Below, one piece after another: positions 17,301 through 19,207 of a stretch of DNA of 19,207 bases. Within the stretch, counting starts at the first letter, position 1, and each line of letters begins with the position of its first letter. Position numbers and translations under genes: made by a program. The stretch comes from an uncultured Clostridia bacterium (GTDB taxonomy: Bacteria > Bacillota > Clostridia > TANB77 > CAG-508): contig CATLGL010000009.1 in the NCBI GenBank assembly GCA_949935895.1, positions 1 to 19,207 on the forward strand, read 5' to 3'. The notes beneath the pieces were generated by a model. That model was not told where the DNA came from and ran no database searches. It worked only from the letters and a program-made list of their open reading frames with translations.

Positions 17301-19207
17301 AGAGCACACCTCAAATAACAACCCTCTAATAAATCATGGCTTAATACTGTATTTGATGGTATTTCGTTTTTAAAAATCGTATGAAATACATTAACATCAT
17401 AAATTCCTTTTCCTGTAAATATTCCCTCTTCAAAATTGTCTTGATACGTATCTGATATAGCATTTGTATAAGAATCTACTCCTCCGTGCACCTGCAAAAA
17501 TTTGTGTTAATAAACTTCTTCTTGCTGATACTAAATCAATTCCAATTCTTGGTTGAATTAACCCATGTCCTGCTATTACTGCATCCTTTTTATTATTTAA
17601 TTGTGGTTCATTTAATAAGTGAGAAGCTGCTCCAATTAGCTCTAATCCAGAATTTAATACTAAATTGGTATCAGCATCTAGAGTAATAACATAACGAATA
17701 TTAGGACATGCCTCATTTTCTTCTTCTATTGTATTTACTCGAAAAAGGTTTGCTGTTTTTTCACACAAAAATTCATTTAAATTGCATATCATCCCTCTTT
17801 TTCGTTCCCAACCTAAATAGCAGTTTTCCTTTTCATTCCATATCCTTTTTCGATAAATAAATTGAAATTTTCCCATTCCTTGTTGAGGATATTTTTCATT
17901 TAGGCGTTTTGCTTCTTGTCTTCCTGTTTGTATTATTTCATCATCAAATTCTTCTATTTCTTGTTTTGATGGGGTTACATCTCCTAACAAGGTAAAATAT
18001 AAATTCTCAGAAAAATTTGCCAAATAGAATACTTCTAATTTTTTCATTAATTCAATTACTTTTTCTTTATTAGAAATAATAGTAGGGATAATTACCATTG
18101 TTGCTCTTTCTTCTGGTACTCCATATAGATAATCCATTTTTGGAATTAGTTTTGGTTTGACAATTTTTCCCAATATAAATTGTAACATCTGTGTTACGAT
18201 TTGTGTTATTGGAATATACAAAAATATTCCAATTAAGCTTGCTCCCCATAATGGCAACTGTTTTGTAAAATATATAGTAATAAGTCCTGATAAAATAAAA
18301 GCAATTATAAATATAGTAGAAATATACCATTTTTCATTCTTTTTGGTATGATGTGGCTTTTTATTGGTTTGTAAAAGTTTATATAACTTCTCTTCTCCTT
18401 TATCAATTAAATAGTAACCAATATGTGCTGTTTTTAAACTTGTATCTTTTACTGCTTTTGCTAATTCTAATGCTTTTTTGGTAATATAGATTTCTGAAAT
18501 TTTAGTTCTTTTTGATATTTCTTTTATTTTATTACGATAATAAGCTTTTGTTTTATAATCCATTTTTTCATAAACTCTTGCTGGGTCGTGTTTTAAAACC
18601 TCTTCTACACCATTAATATTTTCGAATATTTCTAAAAAGTTAATTCTTCCTATTTCTTTTATACTTTTAATACTATTTGCCATAGTTACTTTTCTTACTG
18701 CAATATCAAAATGTTCTTTTTTTATAACATCTGATACTGTTGTTCCCATTTTCATAACTTCGGTTTCTAAAATTTCTAAATATCGATAAGCCTGTTTTCC
18801 ATAACGTTTTAGACAATATGACATATATTCAATAAATGGATATTTCATTTCTCCAAATTCGGTTATTTTATGTTTCTCATTTGTTTTTATTGGATAATGC
18901 ATTTGTTGTTTTGGTTTTCCTTCTACTAATCTTTCTATTATATTTTCTACTTTGTATTTTTGTAATTGAACAGAATAAATTTTTTCGCATACACCACGAA
19001 TTGTTTCTAGAATAGCAATTTGCAAAAATGTTCCAATATTCCATATCTCTTCCATGTTTAATGTCTTTTTTCTTTGATATGCTGCAATTAAATTTTGTAG
19101 GTTATGATGATTAATATTAGCTTCTGTATAAGATACAATTTCATTTGCTAATAAATAAATTCTTGCAAATCCTTTATATGGTCCACTTGCAATTCCTACA
19201 AAATTGG
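11374..19207 (-). CDS. ndvB: Cyclic beta-1,2-glucan synthase family protein (5' end outside window)
   Basis: Joined across +1 shifts at 17486 and 12745 this gives at least 2609 residues, open at the right edge; the Met codons at 19055, 17497 and 12813 are internal. Domains in order (fragment numbering): an N-terminal region; two membrane helices (about 295-347); a GT84 glycosyltransferase with LDADTN (D510, D512), GGVDSYTNA, GIFTGKGIYDV and HRWLRGDWQ (657-665); four further helices (about 702-872); a glycoamylase-like region with a LPPDNYQED start and GYTPARLR-like and YMAHHQAL motifs; and a GH94 phosphorylase-like part ending with QSGGAYGFRDQ, GDWNDGF (D2291/D2294) and GRGGWTWYTGSSSW. This is the ChvB/NdvB architecture: polymerisation of UDP-glucose into beta-1,2-glucan, chain-length control and cyclisation at the membrane. 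In a Firmicute the product could instead be a related surface glucan. The gene lies next to a surface adhesin. Confidence 0.85.
12743..12745 (-). other. In-frame CGG, +1 shift site 7 (glucan synthase GH94 part)
   Basis: The coding-strand context is TCA GGA CGG AGC TTA. Dropping the C gives TCA GGA GGA GCT TAT (S-G-G-A-Y), restoring the conserved QSGGAYGFRDQ motif of GH94-type domains. Unshifted reading stops 5 codons later at 12728. Confidence 0.9.
17222..17224 (-). other. In-frame CGG read as Arg without a shift
   Basis: The coding-strand context is TGG CTT CGG GGA GAT TGG, giving W-L-R-G-D-W inside the conserved RW-x-RGDWQ motif of this glycosyltransferase family. The frame stays open for about 1490 codons afterwards, so no shift occurs here. 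It is the only in-frame CGG in the window that is followed by G. Confidence 0.88.
17484..17486 (-). other. In-frame CGG, +1 shift site 8 (glucan synthase GT84 part)
   Basis: The coding-strand context is GGT GCA CGG AGG AGT. Dropping the C gives GGT GCA GGA GGA GTA (G-A-G-G-V), restoring the family motif AGAGGVDSYT within the glycosyltransferase. Unshifted reading ends at 17430. Confidence 0.9.

Noticed and set aside
2138..17486. Systematic sequencing error as the preferred explanation
   Set aside because: Not excluded, but not preferred: an artefact inserting C before GG should also hit Trp TGG, Arg AGG and codon-junction GG. All eight fall on the first base of a glycine codon, with no homopolymer nearby.
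1466..17497. Treating the split genes as pseudogenes or as separate short genes
   Set aside because: Joined frames match whole families, there are no other lesions, and all eight breaks share the same CGG signature. Random decay would give mixed indels and stops.
1..19207. UGA reassigned to Trp, as in some AT-rich lineages
   Set aside because: Trp is encoded by TGG throughout and no in-frame TGA is needed within any joined gene.

Overview
AT-rich DNA with strong Shine-Dalgarno sites and sigma-A-like promoters, encoding a 7TM sensor kinase, a DUF975 protein and a SpaA/Cna_B surface protein. This suggests a low-GC Firmicute, probably an uncultured gut-type clostridial lineage (inference; no rRNA or marker gene is present). 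TGG is used for Trp. The stops in use are TAA and TAG.

Layout. 2-1282 (+): 3' part of a sensor histidine kinase. 1466-2520 (+): receiver + HD-GYP response regulator. 2659-3436 (+): DUF975 integral membrane protein. A shared hairpin terminator (3497-3529) then separates convergent genes. 3533-10975 (-): one giant secreted and anchored adhesin of 2479 aa (signal peptide, InlB-type repeats, many Cna_B/SpaA modules, C-terminal membrane helix). 10976-11373: intergenic region with promoter, an 83-bp tandem repeat and a terminator. 11374 to the right edge (-): cyclic beta-1,2-glucan synthase family protein (GT84 + glycoamylase-like + GH94), at least 2609 aa. The first two genes form a plausible sensing/c-di-GMP pair; the last two are cell-surface functions.

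Main observation. All four genes downstream of the kinase look broken by frameshifts: two in the response regulator, one in DUF975, three in the adhesin, two in the glucan synthase. Every lesion is the same. An in-frame CGG codon sits exactly where removing its C restores the frame and leaves a glycine codon (GGA seven times, GGT once). No other frameshift or internal stop was found. Of nine in-frame CGG codons, eight need this +1 shift. The ninth (17222-17224, CGG followed by G) is read as a conserved Arg. About twenty CGG strings lying across codon boundaries are harmless, and CGA, CGT, AGA and AGG are read normally. The simplest biological reading is that CGG-A/U is decoded genome-wide by +1 frameshifting or as a four-base glycine codon, similar in outcome to the AGGY shifts reported for Perkinsus mitochondrial cox1. 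A systematic sequence error is the main alternative. The coding features below are joined across these sites.
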